Source: Orbilia blumenaviensis (lineage: Eukaryota > Ascomycota > Orbiliomycetes > Orbiliales > Orbiliaceae). From it: a stretch of 64,000 nucleotides of DNA. Location of the stretch: NCBI GenBank assembly GCA_036872755.1, contig JAVHNS010000001.1:62001-126000 (forward strand). The letters run 5' to 3'. The notes beneath the pieces are model-generated. The model had not been told where the DNA came from. It did not search any database and was given only the letters and a program-made list of their open reading frames with translations. Each line of letters starts with the position of its first letter. Position 1 is the stretch's first letter. A program made the position numbers and the translations under genes. Below, one piece after another: positions 1-10,983 of this stretch.

Positions 1-2046
1 ATGCTGACACTTAGAACTTAACTGCTACCCACCTGGTTGGGGACAATCCGTTTACAGTTAGCAAATATCGTATAGTGTAATGCTTACTTACACTGTTAGC
101 AGTCTTTAGGTCCATATGGCATAAATTTCATTACTCACTATTGCCAATAGATGTGCGCATCTCTTCTTCTAGTGGCAGATATGTCTGGCAGTCGCCTCCC
201 ATCCGTAAATAGTACTGTATCTGATCAGCGCTAGAATTTGTTTACAGTACATGAATTAATGCGGCCTAATGAACCGCGCCAACAATAGCGCCTCTGGCCC
301 ATAAATGCATATGCATTGTCCGTATTTCTGGATCTGCCATCAAAAAGTCTTTTGTTATCGGGCGAAGGCCTATGAAACAAACAATATGGAAAGATCCGTT
401 GCACGTTGTTAATAATTTGCTTTGTGCCTAGACCTCAGCCAATAATCATTCGGATTAATACAGATATTAGAAAACACGGATGTGCTAATACATCCTAAAT
501 GCCCGCATTTCTTTAACTTTCCAATAATGACCTATCACCGATAGCTTTTATGGCATATGACTTCATAAGTTTCTACCCGTTTCCGAAAAGATGTATATAT
601 GGCAATCCCGAAACTCAAGCACCTGCACAACAATACATAACATGTTTTTTCTTCTTTTTTTTAAAAAAAAAAAAAAAAATTAAATAAAGCAAATGAACCT
701 TTAGTTCAGAGTACTCTTGGCAAAGAACGAGAATAAGAGGCTCTAGGCGCAAGCCCTCTAATAGAAGCTCGGAAAACGCGCCTGATTTGTCCAAGTTTGG
801 GAAATATAGGGATCATCCGGCATTAACAACGGTATCTCGATCCTCACACCCGTCAGTCGGATGCAAATATACCTATAAATTAGGCAGGAATGGTTCGAAG
901 GGATATATCCAGTTGGCCGAGAGGATGTATTGAAATTGGTTTGGCCAAGTATAACGGGGTGAAAATCGAGCATGCCAATGCTTTTCCTTGGATCTATATT
1001 TAGGATCCCGCTGTGCTGGGTATGCCTTGATGGCGGGCTTGAAGTATGTGATAACTCCCAATATCTCGATCTTTTACGAATCTCAACTCTCGATGAGCGC
1101 TATTATTGACGGCCCGACCTAGTATTTATTCGTTGATATCGATTGTTATTTCGAAGATAGTGGCGACTTACTTCTAGTGAAGTTTTTACCTCGTCAGTGT
1201 TGCGACATCGACGCTGTACTTATTAATGAGAGACCCCAATTGTCAGCGCCTTGGGCATCATTGCTGGCCAGGCCGCCCTTTGGTCAATCTCAGTTCAGCT
1301 ATTTGAAGTATTAACCCATCTCAAAATCTCGAATACAGCTTCTTTTCGAACCCATCTAGGGCACCAGGTTTTCTTTTTCTTTTTCCAAATATCTACTAAC
1401 TAAATAACCGATCTAAATTGATCCAGTTACACGAAGAAAATCCTATCTAGGTGGCCTACTTGGAGCACATCGGTGTGTTGCGTTGCAGGTTCGAATTTGA
1501 ATGCCACGGCAGATTTCAATTTGCCTGCTTCCGGCAAGGAATATCAGTAATCTCACGACCCTGGTGCCTGATGAACGAAATGATGATATAAGAGACCTGC
1601 GCCGGATGCTGTTCACCAGGCCGAGCTAACATCGTGATCCAACGTGGCATGCGCTGCTCGTGGCTGCCCTTGGCAATACCCATCCAGGAATCTGGCCCGC
1701 AAAATTTTCAACATGCCGATATTTAATTTGCGCGCCGTCACGCGGTCGTCCTCAGCTCCTTCCCACGATGTAACGCCATGGACCCCAAATTTAGCAATGT
1801 TCACTCGAGAATGCGACCTAGATTTCTGCTAACCCTTGCATACCGAAAGAAGGTGGCAAACCTTCCCTCGCTTGTCGGATTCCAACGAACAAAGGAGAGC
1901 GTTGCGTCACCAGCCTTTTTTCTCTTGCATGCGGAGCGCGGAGTAATTATAAGAAGGCGACCCTCAGCTGCCATAACTACGTTCACCAACTTTTCAGTAG
2001 TATCAATACTTGTCACTCGTTCGGAAAATCGACAGGTTCTTTCGCC
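1..2046. other. Gene-poor AT-rich left flank
   Basis: No ORF here has family features. The short overlapping ORFs on both strands (for example around 758-1061 and 1613-2050) lack motifs and mostly begin at non-ATG codons. A run of 17 A residues lies at about 663-679, preceded by a T-rich stretch. The last 100 bases are the promoter of the GH17 gene. Confidence 0.6.
1948..1953 (+). promoter_or_regulatory. Possible TATA element of the GH17 gene
   Basis: TATAAG lies 94 bases before the GH17 start codon. The position is suitable for a fungal core promoter, but the match is short. Confidence 0.35.
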
Positions 2047-3101
2047 ATGAAATTTCTAAACACAATTGGCGCTCTGGCTACGGCCATGATGCTCCTGCCG
2101 GCCCAAACACTCGCCGGCCAATACAAGGGCTTTAGCATGGGAGCTAACAAAGCGGACGGAGGATGCAAGACACAGACAGATTGGAGGATAGACTTCCAAA
2201 CGATCAAAGGTTGGGGGAAGGGTTTTAATGCTGCGCGACTATACGCCTCAAGCGATTGCAATAGTAAGGCTCTTAACACCGCATCCAAATGGTGACGCCG
2301 GCATGTGCTGACTCTGGTCCAGCAATTATGAGAGCCGCTGCTGCTGCCAAGAGCACCGGCTTCAAGATTCTCGTCGGTGTTTGGGCGACCGATATCAACC
2401 ACTTCAACGCTGAGAAAGTTGCCCTCGAGGCTGCAATTCGAACACATGGTTGGGACTGGATTGCAGGTGTTAGTGTGGGCTCCGAGGATCTCTACCGCAA
2501 AGATATTTCACCCCAACAGCTCGCTAACCAAATCTACGACGTTCGGGGAATGGTCCGCTCTCTAACAAGAAACGCAAATATTCCGGTATGGCGATTTGGA
2601 TTGAAACTTTATCTCTAAATTTCTCGAGATCTCCTAACGGTGTCATTTTAGGTCGGTCACACTGACACATGGACGGCTTGGGTTGACGGTGCCAACGACG
2701 TCGTCACTAGGGCCTCTGACGTTGTCATTACCAACGGTTTCCCTTACTGGCAAGGCGTTCCTATTAGAGATACCATAAAATTGAAAACCTTCCAATGGTC
2801 ATACTGGGATACAAAACGTCGCGTCGAACAGATCAATCCAAAAGCTATGGTGTGGGTAGGAGAGACTGGTTGGCCAACAAAGGGCCCCAATTTTCCTAAC
2901 CCGGCCGGAGGCGGTGCGGCACCGGCCACAACCAACCTCAAGAATTACTACGCTAGCGTTGCTTGCTGGTTGTGGCCTAAACCCGACGTCAGTGCTTTCT
3001 GGTTCACAGCCTTTGACGCCCCAACAGCAAACCCTGAAGTCGAGAAATACTTTGGAATAGCGGATTCGAAGCGCAATTTGAAGTTTGCATTGCCATGTTA
3101 A
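2047..3101 (+). CDS. GH17 glucan endo-1,3-beta-glucosidase, secreted
   Basis: Predicted secreted beta-1,3-glucanase acting on fungal or plant wall glucan. Three exons: 2047-2263, 2323-2585 and 2652-3101, giving 309 aa. Intron 1 (59 nt, GTAAGG donor, CTGAC branch) removes an apparent frameshift and stop near 2290. Intron 2 is 66 nt with a CTAAC branch. Residues 1-23 form a signal peptide ending in ALA-type residues (TLAG). GH17 features follow: SSDCNT, ILVGVW, the acid/base region VSVGSEDLY with Glu at about 127, VGHTDTW, and the nucleophile region WVGETGWPT with Glu at about 231. Both catalytic Glu are present. There is no Ser/Thr-rich tail or GPI signal, so it is probably soluble or wall-associated rather than membrane-anchored. 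The family assignment is firm; the exact cleavage mode is inferred. Confidence 0.94.
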
Positions 3102-3268
3102 ACACGAATTTACGAGCATATTATAATCATCGCATTCTTAAGGCGTCAGTTTGATTTATGTGTTTCGGCGCTTAGAGCCATTCGGCTGTAGAATAGCACT
3201 CCCCCGCGCAGATTTTATTATAATTTAATCGAAAAGTGCATTTTAAAAAAAAAACGAACCCATCCCGT

Positions 3269-4144
3269 TCATTTGGAGGCAGTTGTTCTGATCTGCCTCA
3301 CGAACTCCTCATACTCGCGTGGATGGAAGCGGTAGCAACCAACATGATTTCCTCCTTCAAAGCCTAACTTTGAAACTTTCCAACCTCTCTCCTCAGCTTC
3401 ATCTGCATGTTGAACAATGTCTTCCCATCCCACCATAATATCCCCCTTGCAGTACGCGTAACCGCGCACGCCCCCTTCCGAGACCAAAGTTTCGTCGTTC
3501 AAGGTTCTCCTCATCCTAGATATTGGATCTTCCATACCAATAATCATAGGAGGGAGGTAAACAGCGATGAAAAATAAATAAACTACTGGATAGAGTATCG
3601 TTTTGACAACCTGGTTCCTGATGACCTCCATAAACGCATTCACTCCTTTTGTAAGAGCCGAAGGAAATTTGGTCCCGCCAGGTGCGGAGTCGATGATCAT
3701 CGCGGACACGGGCATTGCACTTCCCACTTGATATCGGTAGTGAGCAAGGAACTCTGAGAATCCACTCGTCCCACCGTTAGAAAACGTATGTGCGAAAATC
3801 TTGGGACTCTCGGGGAGGGCCTTGATGATATCGAAGACAAGAGGGTGCGAAATTCGAAGAGAATTTGTGTAGCCGAACCAGGAGGCGGCTGTAGATCTCA
3901 CAAAGACTATGGGAACACCCGGCTGCAGGTATCGGTGTAACTGGACGAATTTGACGAGATGTCGAGGTGCTGCATTCATCCACCCCCAGATCATCACGAG
4001 ATCGTATTGTATTCCGTCAGGATTAATCGGGGTATCACTTTGTGTAGGTCCAGGGCCTGGAGGCGCTGGGTTCCCAGCAGAATAGTATAGCAGGGGCGTC
4101 AGGGTCTCGAACCCCAGAGAAGATAGTGAAGGTGTTACCTCCAT
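3269..4144 (-). CDS. DUF829 (TMEM53/PaxU-like) alpha/beta hydrolase
   Basis: Single-exon gene of 291 aa, convergent with the GH17 gene and 167 bases from its stop. The frame is open further upstream to about 4243 but has no ATG there, so 4144 is chosen. The protein resembles the DUF829 family, which includes human TMEM53 and the PaxU-type proteins of indole-diterpene clusters. Visible features are an N-terminal strand (LVMIWGW), the elbow HTFSNGG with Ser at about 122, DSAPG near 155, a hydrophobic stretch (TILYPVVYLFFIAVYLPPMI) that may contact membrane, and a late His in GGNHVGCYR near 267. These fit a Ser-Asp-His hydrolase fold, but substrates of this family are mostly unknown. There are no terpene or prenyltransferase genes nearby, so a metabolite-cluster role is not supported. 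Confidence 0.85.
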   Translation of the reverse strand: MEVTPSLSSLGFETLTPLLYYSAGNPAPPGPGPTQSDTPINPDGIQYDLVMIWGWMNAAPRHLVKFVQLHRYLQPGVPIVFVRSTAASWFGYTNSLRISHPLVFDIIKALPESPKIFAHTFSNGGTSGFSEFLAHYRYQVGSAMPVSAMIIDSAPGGTKFPSALTKGVNAFMEVIRNQVVKTILYPVVYLFFIAVYLPPMIIGMEDPISRMRRTLNDETLVSEGGVRGYAYCKGDIMVGWEDIVQHADEAEERGWKVSKLGFEGGNHVGCYRFHPREYEEFVRQIRTTASK

Positions 4145-5470
4145 ACCTGATCGGCCTTTGGTTGTCAGTTTGAGGGGTAACAGAACAGCTGGAACAACGT
4201 CCACCAGAGATTCTGGAATGTTTTTGAAATGGGGCTGAAGCAATAATAGGTGCCAGTAAAATCAGGCCGTGAGGGCTATTACAGACCAGAATGCGCGAAC
4301 ATCTTTTTTTCTAAAAAAAAAGGAAGATTAGAAGACTCCATTCGCCATTCTCGCTCAACTATCTTGGAGCCAAGCCAAATGTCAATTCAAGTCCGGAAAT
4401 GCAACATCGTACAACACGACCTCACGATCGGACCTTGTTGAAGTTCTGGACACACGTATATATATTCGGTGTTGGTGGCCGATTCCATCATTACTTACAC
4501 ACCCCAGCTTTACAGCATATCCTATCCAAATATTAGACAAACATAAAATCCTCCTTCCAAAGCTAGTTCAATATCCCTTACCAGATCATACTAAATAGAG
4601 TTCGTATCCAGTTTACGAGACCAGCTTTATTAACGTAAAGTCTGTAACTACTGCTCCGCTTGGGCTCAGTCCTAACCCTTTGGGGAGGAAAGCACCAAGA
4701 GTAACCCGGTTCCGAAATACAGGCGTTCAGTAGCTCCGGACCTATAATTTCTTCTTAACTCATTCTTAGCATGTGTATTATCAAGAGGGATTACTAGCAT
4801 CGATATGCTACCGCTAGTTGCCGTTATACTCGATATATCGCATGTTTCTTTCGGCCGTTAGTCATGCCGATTATCCTGCACTTTTACAATTGGTTCACCG
4901 TTTTGAGGTGAATATTAATGTTCTTATGTGCACTCTATATGTCGACTCATATGGTGATAACTTAGGGAGGCTAGCCAGGTCTCCAAGTGCAGAGCTCCAG
5001 GGGCCTCTACAGAAACTGCATGGAATAAAACGTTCGAGCTCATCTAGTGGGAATCTCAGCTATTACTGGACCGTGCTTCTCTCTAGTCATACCTGGCTAT
5101 CGATCCCTAAGAGAAAGGACGAGCCATTGATTCAAGATACTGACACTGGTGGTATTGGGCTCTATCAGAGCGTTTGAATATCCTTCCCCTGGCCAAAATT
5201 AATGACTTTAAACGCTTTAGACCTCGAGACTAGCTTTAGGCGCAAGAAATTAGTTCTAAATGGGGCTCGTGCAGAAGGGTTCATGTGTGTACCCAAAACT
5301 ACACTCAGAATGACCATGGTTTGTAGCTAACCTGCAAAGCCCAAAGGTATATAACGAACTCACCACGCCAACAGACCGATCCCGAAGGGAACGAAGATTA
5401 AATAATAATTAAGCTTAGGAGATGTGTTTGTAGCAGTTAACTCTAACCGCAAAACCATATGCCAAAGGTG

Positions 5471-5543
5471 CTAAGCCAAAAGGCTGTCCGCGTCCTTCTA
5501 TACCTAAACTACCTAGGTACCTTCTCTACTACATGTCTGACAC
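5471..5543 (+). repeat. Left copy of a diverged direct repeat
   Basis: The block contains CCAAAAGGCTGTCCGCGTCC, then TTCTATACCTAAACT and, after a gap, ATGTCTGACAC. It pairs with 5780-5842. Over the first 41 aligned bases I count about 8 differences, 6 of them transitions. Confidence 0.6.
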
Positions 5544-5779
5544 CCCCTAAAAAAAATTCAAATATTTATGTAAATATAAAACCTCATCATGATATCACCA
5601 CAATAACCAACACTCCAAATATTAAAAATTTAATCATTATAACCAGTACGTAATAATTCAATATTACTCTTGAATAATTTAAATAAATCATAAATCAAAT
5701 TTAATTTACAAAACAATAATAATTTGGGTAAACAAAGAGTCTAAAAATTGAACCCCAATGCTTAACAGAAAATAGCCTC

Positions 5780-5842
5780 TTAAACCAAAAGTCTATCCGC
5801 GTTATTCTATGCCTGAACTGATCTCCATTATATGCCTGACAC
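5780..5842 (+). repeat. Right copy of a diverged direct repeat
   Basis: The block contains CCAAAAGTCTATCCGCG, then TTATTCTATGCCTGAACT and ATGCCTGACAC. It matches 5471-5543 with mostly C/T and G/A differences and an indel of about 10 bases. The AT-rich segment between the copies could be a degraded insertion. Confidence 0.6.
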
Positions 5843-7033
5843 GAGGTAGCAAACTCATAGCTAGCTTTCCGCATGTACATATGTGTTGCACTATATAGGC
5901 TAGTTTAAAATATTGGGCCGGTGATGTTCAAGCATCACGTGGCTTTCTTAACAATATATTAATGTTCGAAGACGCGGGCTGGATAATGGGTATGGCCATG
6001 GTAACTACTGCAGTCGAGAATCGGTTGCCGGCAATGTCAAGACTCCAACGAGTCGTGCGACACGCAATCCAATTTGGAATCCCTGCCCCATGTTTGCGAT
6101 AGGCAAAAGAGGTAAGCAAGCCAAGAAGGCACAGAACTACAGCCAAGCCGGAAGCTGAGAACCGAACAGAATGTGGGAAATTAGCACTTGGTAGACACCA
6201 TTGAAACCTGAGCTTCAGTTGCAATATTCTAAGGGATACAAATGAAAGTTATGCGTCCGATCAGCTTTGCATAGCGGGCTTCCGACCAGTCTGTCGTATA
6301 ATATTATCAGCTAGTTATTGCGGGACCTCCTATTCAACCAAATACCTCTCTTTCTCGGCTCTCAGTTCTGAATTTGAGTGCCCGGAATAAGATGATGAAC
6401 CCTTCAGACTTCCCATCTAGCTCCCCACTTCGACCGCTTGACTATCCATGCGGATGACATCTTGGCGGCTTCTTACATGATAATCATTTCCCTTTTTTAG
6501 GCTAAGGGGCACGCGACGCAATGCCGTTTCAACGATCTCTGAGGTCTTGGGGCGGGCAGGGTTGATAAGTCGAAAATATGATATCCAATCGGTGCCTCTC
6601 CTGACATTTCGAAATTCGGATGCCTTTTCCCTCAAGTTCTGGCAACATCCTCTTTGCGCTTTCCAGCTCCTGATAAAACGAACAGGTTATTCCTAAAAAT
6701 TTTATTTTTTATATACCGCAGGACTCGTATAGTATTATTTCCCCCCATGAATCAATTCATGAATCAGGACCATCTACCAACCTCTGAAACAAGGCCTCTG
6801 TTCTTCTCATGTTGAAATCTCCTTTTTGGTCTGTCGCCTCTCTCCACCTATCGTTGGTGTGCTTTTCACCTCTGATCGCTATAGCCATCTACAATCTAGT
6901 GGTTTTGGGTATTAGTTATATACCATCTACTCCTTTTATTCCGCCCTAGCTCGGCTGGCTGTCTCCAGTTTATCGACCCGTATCCGCCAAACGATTATCC
7001 CCTTCCTCCTCCATTTTTGAGACGCTTCCGATA

Positions 7034-9340
7034 ATGGATTTCGAAACTGGACGGCCTAAATTCGAAAATGAATCATCAGGCTTGTCACCGCCGCTATCCA
7101 AATTGAGAAGTTCTATTCAACATTTACACCACTACATTTCCCACAAGTCCCAGCAAGCCCTAAATTTTCTCCTCGACGTTGACATCCGATTCAGATCAGA
7201 CTATATCCTACTATCACGATCGTTACGTTCAGCTCCTGAAGTGTCTCCACCAAGGAATTACAGAAAGCTACTGTTATTAATTTTGTTGTCCACATGGGGA
7301 CTTGTCGTTGGAACATATGGAGTCTACGTATATGATGGGATAGATATCCTACCCAGCTCGAAATCTTGGGGGCGAGAAGAAGTTTCTAAACTTCTCGGGC
7401 CGGACTACCCTGTTGGAAAGATTATTTCCTCGTCCGAATGGAGCACTTTCAGATTCGGGACCGTAAACATACCCGCGCCGCCACCAGAACCCCCTGGATC
7501 AACAGTGAAAAAGGTCCAGCCTCCCACTGACTGGTTGAACTGCGGCGCAGCGAAGAAGTTTGCAAAGTCGCTACCTGAAGTCACATTTGTTCCGTTTGAA
7601 GAAGCCCTTGAGTATAATGGCGAAGGCCAGGATATTGATTGGTTGAATGAATGGCTTACAAATGGCCAAATCAACAACGTTAATCTAAGACCAAAGTCAC
7701 ATCTGATAGATGTTATATATACATGGGTAAATGGAAGCTCACCGGCTTTCCATAAGGCGAAACAGGCTGTTGAATCTGAAAGCAGATTAATTAATATTCC
7801 CGGTTATGCAACCGATACTCTAAATCGTCACCGAGACTGGGATGAGCTGCGATATAGTCTGCGGGGTGTCGAGACGTTCCTCAATAGAGATGATACTGGG
7901 GAGTTAAGAACGCCCAAGGTCATCGGTAAGATTAGCATCATAACGACCCGGCACAATGATGGGACTGGAGACTGCCAGACCCCACTATGGCTTAATACGA
8001 CTCATCCCGGAGCGCCAGAGATTATACCTCAAGAATCACTAGTGTCACCAATGCTAATTGATACCTGCGCCAACCAAACATTTTCCTCTTGTGCTGTCGA
8101 GGCCCGTCTCGACCGTCTCCAGTCCGATAATGATAAGGTTATGATCCTCAGCGATGATATGTTCCTTTCGAGTCAACACTCGGCCGCCGATATCTACTCC
8201 CCCCTCTACGGCCTTCCCTTTGTATTCGAATACACTTGGCCACATTTCACGATCGACTACCCGCCTGCGTTTGGACCCCTCGAGTTCCGTTTCGGTGAAC
8301 ACCCGTATCTTTATCTATGCGCATATCTTCTTCATGTGAGGTTCGGCTGGGAGTATCGATCTTATAATAAACATACGGTCCACTCCCTTTCAAGAACCAT
8401 CATGCGAGAGCTCAGGTCTACATTTCCATCAGCATTCGAACTTAGCAGCGCACAAAGGTTTCGCGGAGAGAGCCCCTCAATTCACTTGTGGTTCCTTTTC
8501 GACTGGTATGTGATCGAAAGGCATCGCGAAGCACTGATTTGGAGCTATCTTTTCGGGAAGCTTCAAGCAGATGGGTCGAAAACATTGAATATCAAAAGAC
8601 TTCGCGCAAGGCTATTAGCTATCGACACCTCAACAGAGTTTTTCCGGACTTCGCTTTTGTCGGAAAAGGTACAATCAGCTTACAAAAATGCAGATATCGA
8701 GACGAATATCGCATCTCATTTTCTGTGGAGCAGTGCTGATGGGCCTGTGTGGCTTTCAGCGGAAAGCGAGAGAGATATTGCCCGCAGGCTTGACGAGGCT
8801 CTACTTCATAATACTACCTTCGATGAAGCACGTAAGTTAGCACCGTGCCAGATGAAGACGGAATGTTTCGAATTTGCTGGTATCAGCTCCGATGATATAC
8901 CTACAGAAGTGATTTTCGATCGGTGGAGAAAAACGGAGCGGGGGTGTGGAGATTGCATGATTAATGCTTTACTACGAGCGTCAGGCCCAGTGGGGTTGAG
9001 TGCTTTCCTCTCCACAGTGCCCAGTAAAAGGAGAATTTCCCTGCAATCAATATACCGTTATTCGCACACATTTTCGAGAGTCGATGCCCGCTACGGAATG
9101 ATGGAAAGCCCACAAATGGTGAAGAGTCTAACCGAAGAGTGGTCCACCCAACGCCCCGCCGAAGTCTGCTTCAACGATCATTTCCTCTCCGATAAACCTA
9201 GCGAAATACAAAGTTTTGCTGAGGTAGCAAAAGGTAAACTGTAAAATCAAGGTTATCATGGATTGGTTTAGATTTCTAACGATATTTTACTAGACTTTTT
9301 TGAGAGGTACTTCTCCAGGAAGAACGAGTATGAGCTTTGA
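7034..9340 (+). CDS. Stealth-family sugar-phosphate transferase (exopolysaccharide phosphotransferase)
   Basis: Two exons, 7034-9233 and 9294-9340 (60-nt intron with a TTCTAAC branch), give 748 aa. The splice replaces an early stop after GKL with a short tail ending in NEYEL. Residues about 78-98 form one membrane segment after a cytosolic N terminus (type II topology). The Stealth conserved regions are visible: IDVIYTWVNGS near 227-237 (CR1), HRDWDELRYSLRGVETF near 265-282 (CR2) with SDDMFLSS near 373, and a later block WFLFDWYVIERHR near 492. Stealth proteins transfer sugar-1-phosphate groups; bacterial capsule enzymes and metazoan GlcNAc-1-phosphotransferase belong here. In fungi the product is not known to me, so a Golgi-localised phosphoglycan role is inference. 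Start chosen at the first in-frame ATG. Confidence 0.9.
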
Positions 9341-10983
9341 ACCACCTCTTTCAAGACTGACATTGTTTGGCTAAGGCCATGGTCATTTGCTATTTTATAA
9401 AACCCACAGCATACTTAGACTATTTGGTGACAGTCCGAGATCGTCTGTATCGTTGTCTTATCAGTAACTTCTTGTGAATTTTTATAACATAAAAATTAAA
9501 ATAATTGAGGCTAGGGAAAGATTCTCAAAGACCGAGGCCATAGCCGCATATACATATGAAAAAGCCACTACCGCCGATCGGTTGTGTTATCTAGTAGTGG
9601 CAACACTGGCATTATCTTGATACCATGCACGATTTTTATTTCGGGTAAAAAAATCACCCGCACACTCAACTCAAACTGGATATCTTTTCCGCATTCAATC
9701 GCGTAGGGGAATGTCGAAGCAACTTATACTGACAGGTGCTCAACTTGATCACCAGCTCTGTATAAGATCCTAGGAAAATCCGAAATACTGCCTGACTACC
9801 CGCATACCCGCAGTAACTAGTTAATTATTTTGGTACTTGGCCTAGCCAACAAGTTCGCATTGCCTATGCAACATGACAACACCGCGGTACCGAAGGTAGC
9901 CTTATAAAGAGGAAACTCTCCCGGGTGCACATGTTAGCGGATCTCCAATTGTATGGTTTACATCTTGGTATACACCAATTTCAAGTAAATTTTGGCGGCC
10001 ACAGATATATACTCGATGGCTTGGGCAGTCATATACGGCGCAATTCGCGATATTCGTATACATCTCTACGGTGCATAATGCAACTAGTCGAGTCCGTTAA
10101 ATTATCTCCGCCAGAACACCTCTGGACGAGGTAAAACTGAAAATTACAAAGTAGATATGCGGAATATCCGAGCACCAGATTTAAGTGCATATATAATGCT
10201 TACAGGCGTCCATGTACAGCGGTAAGATTCGTGCTCAGGGCTGCCTAAATTCCTCAGGCGGCGTCGTCGTCTATGTCGCTGAGCCTATCAGCATTAACAA
10301 ATGGTCTAACACAGCAAAACTTTCCCAGTAGGTTGAGGCTTTGTCCCTTTATCCCTTTATTAGCGCAGACTAAACAGAAAAGCGTACCAGTATCTTTCCT
10401 TCAATACCAAAGTAAAATTCTAGGTTTTGTCCTATTTGCATGCAGCTTGTTCCTATTCTTGGAACCCGTGCCACATTCTTGCAGAACTTGAGCGCATTAG
10501 ATTGGCTGGATAATCCAGCGCGCGTCTTCTCGTACTGGCCGCCAAACGCCTCTCCCCTTAATTAATTAATTAATTAATTGAAAAAAGTTGAATTCTCCAC
10601 ATCTATCTTAAGATCTTCTGCTCGGGTACAAGTTCGTCAACTGACAGAATGATTCGAGTCAGCTTGGTGGGGAGGGGACATTCAAACCAAGCGCTTCATC
10701 ATCGCAAGTGCATGTCTTAGTTAACTAGTTTCGCTGTCATATTGATTTAAAGGCCCTGGAAATCCTCACTCTACCAGACGAAAACTTTCGAACATCCATC
10801 ATTCTATAAAATTTATCCCAAACTTTGAAGACTGGCTGCTTCATACCCTAACTGTTACTATTTCATCTTCAATCTCTTAAATCGGATTCTCAGTCGACTA
10901 GTCCTGGACCGCAAATTTGAACAGTTCATCCACAAGTTGAAAATTCGATATCAAGTATCTCCAGAACCACACTCATACAAAAG
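9341..10983. other. Intergenic between Stealth and dynamin genes
   Basis: No supported gene. A TTAA-type tetranucleotide array sits at 10558-10579. A small ORF at 10273-10491 has no motifs. The last 200 bases are a C/T- and A-rich leader of the dynamin gene. Confidence 0.6.
10558..10579. repeat. TTAA tetranucleotide repeat
   Basis: About five and a half copies of TTAA lie upstream of the dynamin gene. Confidence 0.9.

Larger units (their letters stand above)
4145..7033. other. Intergenic, 2.9 kb, with a decayed repeat
   Basis: No convincing gene. Open frames at about 4842-5177 (+) and 5928-6224 (-) have no family motifs, and the second has no ATG start. An AT-rich block at about 5548-5760 sits between two diverged direct repeats (see the repeat entries). 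The final 300 bases are the leader of the Stealth gene. Confidence 0.55.

Noticed and set aside
758..1061. Overlapping ORFs on the minus strand in the left flank
   Set aside because: No family motifs, short, and in AT-rich DNA.
2264..2322. Apparent frameshift and stop in the GH17 gene near 2290
   Set aside because: A 59-nt intron with GTAAGG donor, CTGAC branch and CAG acceptor restores the frame and the family motif.
2013..2447. 144-aa antisense ORF over the GH17 start
   Set aside because: Shadow of a real gene; no independent motif or splice logic.
3269..4144. Indole-diterpene cluster suggested by PaxU-like DUF829 protein
   Set aside because: No prenyltransferase, cyclase or P450 gene is present nearby.
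5928..6224. 98-aa minus ORF with a hydrophobic stretch
   Set aside because: It begins at TTG, with no ATG in a useful place and no family features.
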